DNA from: Bradyrhizobium sp. CCH5-F6
GTDB lineage: Bacteria; Pseudomonadota; Alphaproteobacteria; Rhizobiales; Xanthobacteraceae
Length of the DNA: 64,000 bases
Assembly: GCF_001556045.1 (NCBI RefSeq)
Contig: NZ_LSIC01000083.1
Location: forward strand, 1-64,000
Reading direction: 5' to 3'
Shown: in pieces, positions 53,809-61,840 of the stretch
Numbering within the stretch: position 1 is the stretch's first letter
Layout: every line of letters begins with the position of its first letter
Position numbers and translations under genes: made by a program
The notes under the pieces: generated by a model
Seen by the model: only the letters and a program-made list of their open reading frames with translations
Databases searched by the model: none
Told to the model about the DNA's origin: nothing

Positions 53809-54186
53809 TTACGCCGTCGATCGAGCGCCGAGCACGTCAAAGTCCTGGTCGGCGAGCAGCAGGCGCAGGGTCGTTCGGAACGGAATGCTCCGATTGCCTA
53901 GCAACGCGGTGTTGGTGTTTTCGGCGCCGCGGTCGGTATAGCATCCACTGAAGCCAACGGTGGCGACCTTTCGTGCAAAGGGCCGCGTCGCCAAGTTCAG
54001 CGTGTGCTCTTGCGAGGTGACCTCGCCTTTCCACCTGCCGCCGCTACATACGTAACAGCCGATGAAGTAAAAGTAGGAGTCTCCGCCGCGGATCGTGCCG
54101 TCGCGCAATACGAGGACGCCATTGCCTCCGCCTTGAATGCCGTCAAGCAACTCGACGGTTAGCGCGTACAGCCCGTTTCTGATCAT
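53809..54186 (-). CDS. GrlR family protein
   Basis: 125 aa. The start RNGLYALTVELLDGIQGGGN, then GVLVLRDGTIRGGDSYFYFI, GRWKGEVTSQEHT and VGFSGCYTDRGAENTNTALL match the GrlR regulator family, a lipocalin-like beta barrel. In enteropathogenic E. coli GrlR binds the activator GrlA and represses type III secretion. No type III or GrlA-like gene is nearby; such orphan members are common in rhizobia and may bind a ligand instead. ATG at 54186 is the family start. The ORF continues upstream without support. Confidence 0.85.
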   Translation of the reverse strand: MIRNGLYALTVELLDGIQGGGNGVLVLRDGTIRGGDSYFYFIGCYVCSGGRWKGEVTSQEHTLNLATRPFARKVATVGFSGCYTDRGAENTNTALLGNRSIPFRTTLRLLLADQDFDVLGARSTA

Positions 54187-54230
54187 GACGGGGTCCCTCC
54201 GGTTCACGACGTGAAGTACAAGTCGTCAGT

Positions 54231-54401
54231 TCAACTCGTGCGGCCCTCGCTATCGGTGGCCAAGTGACGCTGCGCAAGCGGCCGTTCATCGACACCACAG
54301 TTGTTGTGGTCATCGGAGCCGTCGCTCGCGCCGGGTTCGATTTCAATGAGCAACAGAGGCACAGCCAGGAGCGCTCGGATCAAAATGCGTGAGGCCTTCA
54401 T
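54231..54401 (-). CDS. Possible 56-aa secreted peptide
   Basis: A short frame with a good ribosome site (GGGAGCGCAA before the ATG). It has a signal-like start (MKASRILIRALLAVPLLLIE) followed by an acidic, His/Asn-bearing tail (PGASDGSDDHNNCGVDERPL) with one Cys. It lies 45 bases before the GrlR-like gene on the same strand and may share its transcript. No family is recognised. Confidence 0.45.
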   Translation of the reverse strand: MKASRILIRALLAVPLLLIEIEPGASDGSDDHNNCGVDERPLAQRHLATDSEGRTS

Positions 54402-54491
54402 TTGCGCTCCCGTTACCCCGCACGCATCGCACTCGCTGGGGGTAGATCAGAGGTCACCGTCCTTCGAAGAGTAACAGGCGAGGGAAGTGAC

Positions 54492-54511
54492 ATTGATCGC
54501 GGACGATCAAT
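54492..54511. other. Perfect 8-bp inverted repeat
   Basis: ATTGATCG-CGGA-CGATCAAT, about 90 bases beyond the end of the HupE/UreJ gene and 91 bases upstream of the small secreted frame. The half-sites recall FNR boxes but the spacing is eight, not four. It could be an operator for the genes to the left or a weak terminator for the operon to the right. Confidence 0.4.
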
Positions 54512-54603
54512 CGAAGGCCAAATGTCGCAGGCAATCCAAGCACCCGATCTGTTGCGCCCGCAGTGGCCCTGGTTGTCGGCTCACTGGTTGAGGTGATCGC
54601 TCG

Positions 54604-55599
54604 CTAGATCGCGAAGCTTGTGACCCTGTTGACGAACCAGACCATGGAAATGGTGCCGATCAGGTAGGCGGCGGCGAGGCGGGCCGGCACCACAGGCAAT
54701 TTAACGAACGCTGTAGCTGCTCGGACCACGATCAGCATCGCTGCGACGAACAGGAGCTGGCCGGCCTCCACGCCGATGTTGAACATGAGCAGAGCCAGCG
54801 GGATGTCCAGTTGCGGCAAACCGGTCTCCTTGAGCGCGCCGGCAAAGCCGAAGCCGTGAAGCAGGCCGAAGGCGAAGGAGACCAGCCATGGATAGGCTTG
54901 CGACAGACGTCGTTCGCCCGCCTTGATCTTGATGAGCTCGCTTGCAACGAAGGCGATGCTGAGCGCGATAGCGGCTTCGACGGGCTTCTGCGGCAGGCTG
55001 AAATAGCCGAGGGTGGCGCCTGCCAGCGTGATGCTGTGCGCGATCGTGAAGGCGGTGATCGTCTTCGCCAGCATCCAGGGAGCACGGATCAGCAGCATCA
55101 GCGCCAGCACGAACAGCAGATGATCGAAACCCGTGAGGATATGGTCGATCCCGAGCAGCAGATAGGTCTTGGCGACCTCGAGCCTGCTCTGGGTGCCCAC
55201 GACGACGATGGTCGGGGAGTCCGGGGTGATCCGTGCGACTTCCGTCGTGCCGTCACGGTACTCAATTCGCGCCAGCGCGTCCGTCACGCCTGCCCTGAGG
55301 CCGTCGACGGAAATTTCCTGGCCCTTCAGGCCGCCGGCGCAAACCACGCTCGATCGCTCGAAGAAGGACCCCGCCTGAATGGTCCTGACCGGCTCCGCCT
55401 TTGGGCGGCAGGACGCAGGCAGGCGAATGTAGATGCCCAGCCGCATATCGCCGAGCGCCGGGACCTTCCACACGACGGCGAATTCGTCGGCCGCCGTTTC
55501 CCGGATGTCGAGATAGGCGGGCCGAAGCTCGTCGGCCGCAGCGAGACTGACCGCAAGCAACTGCGCGAGAAAGAGAAGGATGCCGGCGAGACGGGTCAT
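54604..55599 (-). CDS. HupE/UreJ family membrane protein
   Basis: 331 aa. Signal peptide (LAGILLFLAQLLAVSLAAAD), a periplasmic domain of about 125 residues, then six or seven membrane helices with the His/Asp motifs of the family: LGIDHILTGFDHLLFVLALM, FTIAHSITLAGATLGYF and FGLLHGFGFAGALKETGL. HupE and UreJ are nickel (or cobalt) permeases linked to hydrogenase and urease; this longer C-terminal-domain version is found with DUF3604 and PPIase genes instead. Its ATG overlaps the PPIase stop (ATGA). The substrate is not known here. Confidence 0.88.
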   Translation of the reverse strand: MTRLAGILLFLAQLLAVSLAAADELRPAYLDIRETAADEFAVVWKVPALGDMRLGIYIRLPASCRPKAEPVRTIQAGSFFERSSVVCAGGLKGQEISVDGLRAGVTDALARIEYRDGTTEVARITPDSPTIVVVGTQSRLEVAKTYLLLGIDHILTGFDHLLFVLALMLLIRAPWMLAKTITAFTIAHSITLAGATLGYFSLPQKPVEAAIALSIAFVASELIKIKAGERRLSQAYPWLVSFAFGLLHGFGFAGALKETGLPQLDIPLALLMFNIGVEAGQLLFVAAMLIVVRAATAFVKLPVVPARLAAAYLIGTISMVWFVNRVTSFAI

Positions 55600-56459
55600 G
55601 GACCGTTCGCTAGCCGGGGAGCGCCATTCGGCTTCCGCTCCGTCGTGATCCGGTAGCGCGTCAGCAGCGCGGCGAGGCGTTGATCCTCGGTGGCTTTGCG
55701 TTTCTCGTTCGCCCACTCGCGTTCGACGGGACTGCGAACCTCGGCAAGTGCGGGCGCGCGGCCCGCCTGACGCTCCGCGATGCGGACAAGATGCAGCCCG
55801 AAGTCCGACTCGACCGGCCCGGTCCACTCGCCCGGTGCGATCTTGTCGAGGGCGTCAGCGAACGCGGGACCAAACGTCTGGCTGATCGATGCCTTGCCGG
55901 TGAGATCGAGCTTGCGCGGGAGCAGCGTGGCGTCTCCGAGCTCGGCCGGGTCGATGGACAGTTTCGTTCGGAGGACATCAAGAACCGAAGCTGCGCGCTG
56001 ATCGATCTTGTCGCCATGCTGGTCGGGGCTCAGCAGTACTTGCTGGAAAGCATATGCGGGATCAATCGCGAACTTGTCGGGATTGTCCTTCAGATAGATC
56101 TCGAGCTCGGCGTCAGTCGGCGTCAAGGTCGCGGTTTCGGCGCTGTTCAAGAACTCCATCTTGAGGCGCAGGCGGCGGCGAATGATCACGTCGTCCTTGT
56201 CCAGACCGAGCACAAGCGCCTCGCGGACGAGAATCTCCTCCTTGACGTGGTCGTCGATCAGGTTCTTGAGCTCGGCATATGTCGGCGGACGCTGCCAGAT
56301 CGCGGCGAACTGCGCGGCCAGCCGATCGATCCGGGACTGCGTGATCATTATCTCGTCAGGCTTGCCCACCTCGACGCGATTGAAGACCCCGTAGGCGACA
56401 AAGACAGCGACAGCCAGCGCCAGAAAATGGAGTAAGGGCTCTTTGAGCAGACGTTTCAT
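55596..56459 (-). CDS. Membrane-anchored parvulin-type peptidyl-prolyl isomerase
   Basis: 287 aa with one N-terminal anchor (LLHFLALAVAVFVAYGVFN), a SurA/PpiC-like helical chaperone part and a rotamase domain near residues 120-240 (AFQQVLLSPDQHGDKIDQRA; ISQTFGPAFADALDKIAPGE; WTGPVESDFGLHLVRIAERQ). It faces the periplasm and probably folds an exported partner. The gene is coupled to the HupE/UreJ gene and lies 15 bases after a DUF3604 gene, so those two are the likely clients. A normal housekeeping PPIase would not sit in such a unit. Confidence 0.88.
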   Translation of the reverse strand: MKRLLKEPLLHFLALAVAVFVAYGVFNRVEVGKPDEIMITQSRIDRLAAQFAAIWQRPPTYAELKNLIDDHVKEEILVREALVLGLDKDDVIIRRRLRLKMEFLNSAETATLTPTDAELEIYLKDNPDKFAIDPAYAFQQVLLSPDQHGDKIDQRAASVLDVLRTKLSIDPAELGDATLLPRKLDLTGKASISQTFGPAFADALDKIAPGEWTGPVESDFGLHLVRIAERQAGRAPALAEVRSPVEREWANEKRKATEDQRLAALLTRYRITTERKPNGAPRLANGP

Positions 56460-56474
56460 GGCTGCGCTCGCCGT

Positions 56475-58502
56475 TTACGATGGCGTGTACCAGACGGGTG
56501 AGGTCCAGGCGCGCTCCTGGTGCTTCATGGGCACTTCCGGCGGCATCTTGATCCCGAAGCGGAGCGCATCATAAGCGGTCCAGCGAGGCGTCGGGATCTC
56601 GATGACGCGCGCATAGTAGAACGCCCGCACGGATCGATCGAAATCAGGGTCCTTCCAGACCCCGACGAGTTCGGAGGCGCCGATGGTGTTGGTCCAACTG
56701 GCCCGCGCGACGTCGACCGTGTCGCCCACCGGCGGCAGCTTGCCGTCCTTGCCGGGTTTGCGACGCTGCGCATCGCTCCACACCACGTTGTAGATTCTTT
56801 CCTGCGGCTTGCCGGCCTTGTCGAGCCAGCCCTTGACGATCTGGATGCGGTCGAGATTGCCGCCTTGTGCATCCTTCATCGCCGCGATCAGGAAGGAGGG
56901 GGCCTTGCCCGCCGCCGGCAACTTCGGCAGGTCCGCGCCCATCGGCACGCCCTTGGCGTAGCCTGTCTCCGCGACGTAGCGCGAGCGCGCGTCGTCGGCC
57001 GTGATGTCCCAGCCGGCGAACATGCGGACGGTCATGCGGGTGCCCGAGGTCGCATAGACCTCCTTGCGCTTCATTGCGTCCCACAGCGCTTCGCGGGTGT
57101 TGTCGGTAGCCCACACCGCCGCGTAGCCGGCCGCGGTGTAGTGCCACGTGTATCGCGTCTTGCCGAAGCCCTGCTTGGAGACGTGTTCCCAGCGGGTCGG
57201 ACGCGGCTCCTGATTGACGTGCTTGCCGTAGAAATTGTCCTCCTCGATCGAGGTGAGCGAATTATGGACATCGGTGCCGCCGATGAAGCCGAACTTGAAC
57301 GGATTGGCGCCGAGTTTGCTCTCCTGCATCAGCCCCTGGAGCAATCCCCAGCGGAGATAATTGGTCGGCATCATGTCGCGGGACAGAGGTTTGTCTTCCA
57401 GCGTCAGGTTGCCGTATTCCCAACCGGCGATGCCGAAATCCGCGAACTCGTCGTTCGGGGACAATGCGGGATGCGTCTCGCTGGCACCCTTGGTCTGCAT
57501 CATTTCCTGCAGCACCTCCCAGCGGGCGCGTCGCTCGGCGTATCCCTTCGAGAGCGGCTTGCCGGCAAAATCCACCAATTCGAACATGCGGCCGTTGGAG
57601 AGGTTCGCGTTATGCGGGATGGCAAGCAGCTTTCCTCCCGTCTTCTGCTCGTACTTGTCCATCCAATCCCACAGCTTCTCCGGGTCTTCGCTCTGCCAGG
57701 CGGAGAACGGCAAAATCTGATCGGCCTTGTCCTTGTTGTCGCGGAACAGGACATTGCGATGCAGGTTGTTGCCGCCGGGAACCGAAGTCCATTCGAAGCC
57801 GATCATCGCGGTGAAGCGACCCGGCTCGTTGAATTTCTCGGCGGTCGCCGTGTATTCCTGCCAGACCGACTTCATGATCGGACCGACGATCTTCGGGTCC
57901 TTTATCGGAGGCGGAAGCTTGTTGTTGGCCTGCGCCGAAACAAGCTCGTTCATGGCGTCCTGTTGCTCCTTTCCGCCACTCTTCAGCGCCTTGCCCCAGC
58001 GCGTCAGAGTCGAATCCGACGCGAAGGCCGGGTTGCCGTCGGCGACCTGAAACATCAGGCCGAGCCCCTCTGCATGGTCCGACACGACGAGGAAGTCGAG
58101 TGGACGGGAGAGCTTCGCCGGCACGCCGCTCGAGGACACGACCTCTTCCCCGCGCGCGAAACGATAGGCCTGCTCCGGCGTCAGCTTGTTGCCGCCCATG
58201 AAAGCGTCGCCCGAATTGGCCGTGTGGTGATGGGTGTCGCCGAAGAACACGCGGGTCGGATATTGGCGGCCCGCATACGGCGAGTATCGCTTCTTTGCCT
58301 CGACGCCGGCCGGCGTCTCCGGCTTGCTTTCGAGATTTGCGGCGTCGTCCGGATCGAACGCGCCCTTGACCGAGACATCATCGGTGGCGGCTCCAGTCGC
58401 TGTCGATTGTGCGCTGGCGTCTCCGGGTACGGCAACGGCGAGCGCAAGTCCGGCAATCACAAAGGCGATCGAAGCAGAGGAGGGGGTCCGTTCATGTCTC
58501 AT
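56475..58502 (-). CDS. DUF3604 protein, copy 2
   Basis: 675 aa with a signal peptide (IAFVIAGLALAVAVPGDASA). It has the same blocks as copy 1: FFGDTHHHTANSGDAFMGG, DFLVVSDHAEGLG, FEWTSVPGGNNLHRNVLF, LLAIPHNANLSNGRM, GGTDVHNSLTSIEEDNF and QERAWTSPVWYTPS. The HxH and DHAE sites match a PHP-like metal hydrolase. The copies diverge mainly in the N-terminal third and in linkers. It leads a three-gene unit with the PPIase and HupE/UreJ genes. An FNR/FixK box stands 147 bases upstream. Confidence 0.88.
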   Translation of the reverse strand: MRHERTPSSASIAFVIAGLALAVAVPGDASAQSTATGAATDDVSVKGAFDPDDAANLESKPETPAGVEAKKRYSPYAGRQYPTRVFFGDTHHHTANSGDAFMGGNKLTPEQAYRFARGEEVVSSSGVPAKLSRPLDFLVVSDHAEGLGLMFQVADGNPAFASDSTLTRWGKALKSGGKEQQDAMNELVSAQANNKLPPPIKDPKIVGPIMKSVWQEYTATAEKFNEPGRFTAMIGFEWTSVPGGNNLHRNVLFRDNKDKADQILPFSAWQSEDPEKLWDWMDKYEQKTGGKLLAIPHNANLSNGRMFELVDFAGKPLSKGYAERRARWEVLQEMMQTKGASETHPALSPNDEFADFGIAGWEYGNLTLEDKPLSRDMMPTNYLRWGLLQGLMQESKLGANPFKFGFIGGTDVHNSLTSIEEDNFYGKHVNQEPRPTRWEHVSKQGFGKTRYTWHYTAAGYAAVWATDNTREALWDAMKRKEVYATSGTRMTVRMFAGWDITADDARSRYVAETGYAKGVPMGADLPKLPAAGKAPSFLIAAMKDAQGGNLDRIQIVKGWLDKAGKPQERIYNVVWSDAQRRKPGKDGKLPPVGDTVDVARASWTNTIGASELVGVWKDPDFDRSVRAFYYARVIEIPTPRWTAYDALRFGIKMPPEVPMKHQERAWTSPVWYTPS

Positions 58503-58648
58503 CGCAATTCCTGCCTCTTTGCTGCCCGCTCGATTGGAATGAGCTGAGGTTACGCCGACGGAGCTTGGCGCAGGCTGGGTTCCATCTGTTCATGATGGAA
58601 TCGGAACGATGCGGACGGGCAACGCACCACGACACAACCAGCGAGATA

Positions 58649-58662
58649 TTGATCTCGATCAA
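58649..58662. promoter_or_regulatory. FNR/FixK-type box
   Basis: TTGATCTCGATCAA is a perfect anaerobox (TTGAT-N4-ATCAA). It stands between the DUF3604 copy 2 gene (minus) and the Crp/Fnr gene (plus), 72 bases before the latter's ATG. In Bradyrhizobium FixK2 acts on such boxes under low oxygen. Either or both genes could be targets. Confidence 0.7.
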
Positions 58663-58734
58663 CCCCGTGGCCACCGACATGCATAGCCATAAAGCCTCAG
58701 TCAGATTGATCGCCGGCGACCTATTGGAGCCAGG

Positions 58735-59430
58735 ATGCTCAGAAAGGAAGCGGCCTCCGAAATCGTCAGCGACAAAGGCTGGCTCCGCAACACGCCGCCG
58801 TCATTTCGGAGCGCGGTCTTGAAGCGCTGCGTGCTGGAGCACGTTGGCGGCGGCGCTCCGATTTATGCGATCGGCGATGAGCCGGGCGGCCTCTATGGGC
58901 TTGTCGAAGGAGGTCTCGGCGTTTCCATCGCGCCTCGGGAGGCAGGGCCGTATACCGCGCATTTCGCGATGCCCGGCGCTTGGTTCGGGGAAGGCTCGGT
59001 CTTCACGCGTCAGCCCCGAAAAGTTGGCCTGACCGCGACCAGGCCAACGACACTGCTGCATCTGCCGATGCATGGCGTCGACGAGATTGTCGGCGTCGAC
59101 CCAGCTGCCTGGCGGCTATTTGGCCTCCTGGCGCTCGATCATCTCGATCTCGCAATGGGGGGCTCCGACGACCTGATGATTCGCAGTCACGCCAAGCGCT
59201 TCGTGGCTGTCCTGCTCCGCCTCGGAGATTGCCGCCTCACAAGTCCGCCAAACGGCCGGCCAATCGAGATTGACCTCAACCATGAAGAAATCGCCTATAT
59301 GGCCAACGTCGCTCGGACCACGGCTGGTTCTATTCTGCGCCAACTCGAAGCGGATGGATACGTGAAACTGTCGTACCGACGCATCCGCATTCTCGCGCCA
59401 ACCGCGCTACGGAAGGTGTTGCGCGATTGA
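58735..59430 (+). CDS. Crp/Fnr family transcriptional regulator
   Basis: 231 aa. The cyclic-nucleotide-type sensory barrel has EPGGLYGLVEGGLGVSI and PGAWFGEGSVFT. The helix-turn-helix near residue 180-205 is LNHEEIAYMANVARTTAGSI, then LRQLEADGYVKLSYRRIRIL. The recognition helix has VARTTAG where FNR and FixK have variants of E-x-x-S-R; the Glu and Ser of the TTGAT-binding proteins are not seen, so it may read another site. The N-terminal [4Fe-4S] cysteines of FNR are absent. GGAG six bases upstream supports ATG 58735. It diverges from the DUF3604 unit and may control it. Confidence 0.88.
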   Translation: MLRKEAASEIVSDKGWLRNTPPSFRSAVLKRCVLEHVGGGAPIYAIGDEPGGLYGLVEGGLGVSIAPREAGPYTAHFAMPGAWFGEGSVFTRQPRKVGLTATRPTTLLHLPMHGVDEIVGVDPAAWRLFGLLALDHLDLAMGGSDDLMIRSHAKRFVAVLLRLGDCRLTSPPNGRPIEIDLNHEEIAYMANVARTTAGSILRQLEADGYVKLSYRRIRILAPTALRKVLRD

Positions 59431-59617
59431 GCAAGTCTCTAAACCAACGTGTGCTCGTTCGAGCTCAGCAAGGCGGGGCACGGGGGCTAGTCTGTACAAA
59501 GTATACCCGTGAGACATGGCCGGATAAAAAGAACAACCACATGCACAGTAACCGTCAAGAGCTCGGACGACGTTCGAGCGCCGGGCCGAAGACTGCGCTG
59601 TGCGGTGGAGCTACGGC

Positions 59618-61069
59618 TCAGAACGGATAGTGTCGCGGTCCGGTCTGCACGGTGATCCAGCGCAGCTCGGTGAACTCGTCGATCGCTGCCTTGCCGCCGA
59701 AGCGGCCGTAACCGGACGCCTTGGTGCCGCCGAAGGGCATCTGCGGCTCGTCGTGCACAGTGGGCGCGTTGACATGGCAGATACCGGACTCGATCCGCTT
59801 GGCGACGCCGAGGGCGCGCGCGATGTCGCGGCCGAATACCGCGGAGGAGAGGCCATATTCGGTGTCGTTGGCGACGCGGACGGCCTCGTCCACCCCGCTG
59901 ACGCGGACCACGGTCACGACCGGACCGAAGCTTTCCTCGCCATAGATGCGCATCGCCGGCGTGACGTGATCGACGATCGTGGCCGGCATGATGGTGGCGC
60001 TGCCGTGTCCGCCCGCCGCGACCACGGCACCCTTGGCGACGGCATCGTCGATCAGGCCCCTGACGCGGTCGCAGGCCGCGCCGCTGACCAGCGAGCCGAG
60101 CACCACATTGCCCTTGCCCGGATCGCCGAAGGGAAGGCTGTTCGCCTTGGCGGCGAATTTGGCGATGAAGGCGTCCGCCACCTTGTCGTCGACGACGATC
60201 CGTTCCGTCGACATGCAGATCTGGCCCTGGTTCATGAAAGCCCCGAAAGCCGCGGCGTTGACGGCGGCGTCGAGGTCCGCATCGTCGAGGATGACGAGCG
60301 GAGCCTTGCCGCCGAGCTCGAGCAGCGCGCGCTTGAGGTGCTTGGCGCAAGCGAGCGCAATGAGGCGGCCGACCCGGGTCGAACCAGTGAAGTTGACGCG
60401 GCGGATTGCGGGATGGGCGATCAACGCCTCGACGACGGCCTGCGCGTCCTCCGGCGCGTTGGTCACGACATTGACGACGCCATCGCCCAGGCCGGCTTCG
60501 GTCAGGCAGCTTCCGATCAGGCGGTGGACGCCAGGGCTCATCTCGGAGGCCTTCAGCACGACCGTATTGCCGCAGGCGAGCGGCATCGCCACCGAGCGCA
60601 CGCCGAGGATCACCGGCGCGTTCCACGGTGCAATGCCGAGCACGACGCCGACGGGCTGGCGGAAGGCCATGGCGAGATTGTCGGGCTTGTCGGTCGGAAT
60701 GACCTCGCCCGATATCTGTGTCGTCATGGCCGCAGCTTCGCGCAACATTCCCTCGGCAAGATGCACGTTGAAACCGGCCCAGCCTGCGGTGGCGCCGGTC
60801 TCGGCCACCATCAGCGCGGTGAATTCCGGCGCCCGGCGCGCCAGGACGTCGGCGGCGGCGTTGAGCCGCTTGCGGCGCTCGGAGGGACCGAGCTGCGACC
60901 ACGCGGGAAAGGCGGCGGCCGCCGCATCGGCGGCGCGCATCGCATCCTCGATCGAGGCCGCCGCCACGATGGTCGCGACCTCGCCGGAGATGGGGTTATG
61001 GCGCTGGAAGGTGCGCTGGTTGCTGGCCGGCTGGTCCTTGCCGGCGATCAGAAGGTCGATTGCGTTCAT
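59618..61069 (-). CDS. NAD(P)-dependent aldehyde dehydrogenase
   Basis: 483 aa of the aldehyde dehydrogenase superfamily. The cofactor region contains GIAPWNAPVILGVRSVAMPL and NFTGSTRVGRLIA, the catalytic Glu is in LELGGKAPLVIL and the catalytic Cys in NQGQICMSTERIVV. The C-terminal MPFGGTKASGYGRFGG is also canonical. The sequence resembles salicylaldehyde/vanillin dehydrogenases, enzymes for aromatic aldehydes, but substrate is not proven. GGAG six bases upstream fixes the start at 61069. It is followed upstream (41 bases) by the branched-chain-type ABC importer genes, so it may belong to that unit and oxidise an imported compound. Confidence 0.93.
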   Translation of the reverse strand: MNAIDLLIAGKDQPASNQRTFQRHNPISGEVATIVAAASIEDAMRAADAAAAAFPAWSQLGPSERRKRLNAAADVLARRAPEFTALMVAETGATAGWAGFNVHLAEGMLREAAAMTTQISGEVIPTDKPDNLAMAFRQPVGVVLGIAPWNAPVILGVRSVAMPLACGNTVVLKASEMSPGVHRLIGSCLTEAGLGDGVVNVVTNAPEDAQAVVEALIAHPAIRRVNFTGSTRVGRLIALACAKHLKRALLELGGKAPLVILDDADLDAAVNAAAFGAFMNQGQICMSTERIVVDDKVADAFIAKFAAKANSLPFGDPGKGNVVLGSLVSGAACDRVRGLIDDAVAKGAVVAAGGHGSATIMPATIVDHVTPAMRIYGEESFGPVVTVVRVSGVDEAVRVANDTEYGLSSAVFGRDIARALGVAKRIESGICHVNAPTVHDEPQMPFGGTKASGYGRFGGKAAIDEFTELRWITVQTGPRHYPF

Positions 61070-61108
61070 GGAGCTCTCCGAGGATTGCAGGAGGGAGTTG
61101 CTGGGCGA

Positions 61109-61840
61109 TCATCGTCGCGGCGATGCGGCGCGCGCCTTGCCGAGATAGGCGCGCTGAATCTCGGGATCGTTCTTCATCGCAGCCGCAGGACCGCTGCCGG
61201 CGTTGCGACCGGACTCGATCAGGTAGACCCGATCGGCAATGTCGAGGCTCGCGCGCGCGTTCTGTTCGACCAGGAGGACGCCGACGCCGCTGCCGCGGAT
61301 CTGCGTCAGTGCGCGAAACATCTCGCGGCTGAGCAGGGGCGACAGGCCGAGCGAGGGCTCGTCCAGCAGGAGGAGCAGCGGGTTCGACATCAGCGCGCGG
61401 CCAATCGCCACCATCTGCTGCTCGCCGCCGCTCATGGTGCGGACGGCTTGGGTCATGCGCTCGGCCAGGCGAGGGAACAGCTGCAAGATCTTCGCGAGCC
61501 GCGCTGCTTCGCCTGCACGGGCCCGGGCAGGGTAGGCGCCGAGCTGCAAGTTCTCTGCAACCGTCAGCTCGCCGAAGACCCCGCGGCCTTCAGGCACCAG
61601 GGCGATGCCGCGCTCCACGATCAAATGGGCCGGCAGTTCACCGATGTCCCGTCCCTCGAACCGGATCGTTGCGCCAGGGGTGGGCCTGACCAGACCCGCG
61701 ATGCTCTTGAGCAGGGTCGACTTGCCGGCACCGTTGGCGCCGAGGATCGCGACGATCTCGCCTTGATCGATGCCGAGCGCAATGTCGGCCAGGGCCTGGT
61801 GCTTGCCATAGAAGTGGGAGAGGGCGGCGACCTCAAGCAT
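61109..61840 (-). CDS. LivF-type ABC ATPase
   Basis: 243 aa. Walker A is GANGAGKSTLLKSI, the signature MSGGEQQMVAIGRAL, Walker B LLLLDEPSLGLSP and the H-loop LVEQNARASLDIADR. LivF-type ATPases act in hydrophobic amino-acid importers. The ATG at 61840 has GGAG six bases upstream and is preferred to 61846. It overlaps the preceding LivM-LivG gene by eight bases. Substrate specificity is set by the binding protein, which is not in the window. Confidence 0.95.
   Translation of the reverse strand: MLEVAALSHFYGKHQALADIALGIDQGEIVAILGANGAGKSTLLKSIAGLVRPTPGATIRFEGRDIGELPAHLIVERGIALVPEGRGVFGELTVAENLQLGAYPARARAGEAARLAKILQLFPRLAERMTQAVRTMSGGEQQMVAIGRALMSNPLLLLLDEPSLGLSPLLSREMFRALTQIRGSGVGVLLVEQNARASLDIADRVYLIESGRNAGSGPAAAMKNDPEIQRAYLGKARAASPRR

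Noticed and set aside
56520..58547. 675-codon open frame on the plus strand across DUF3604 copy 2
   Set aside because: It mirrors an intact DUF3604 gene and has no start signal or domain of its own.
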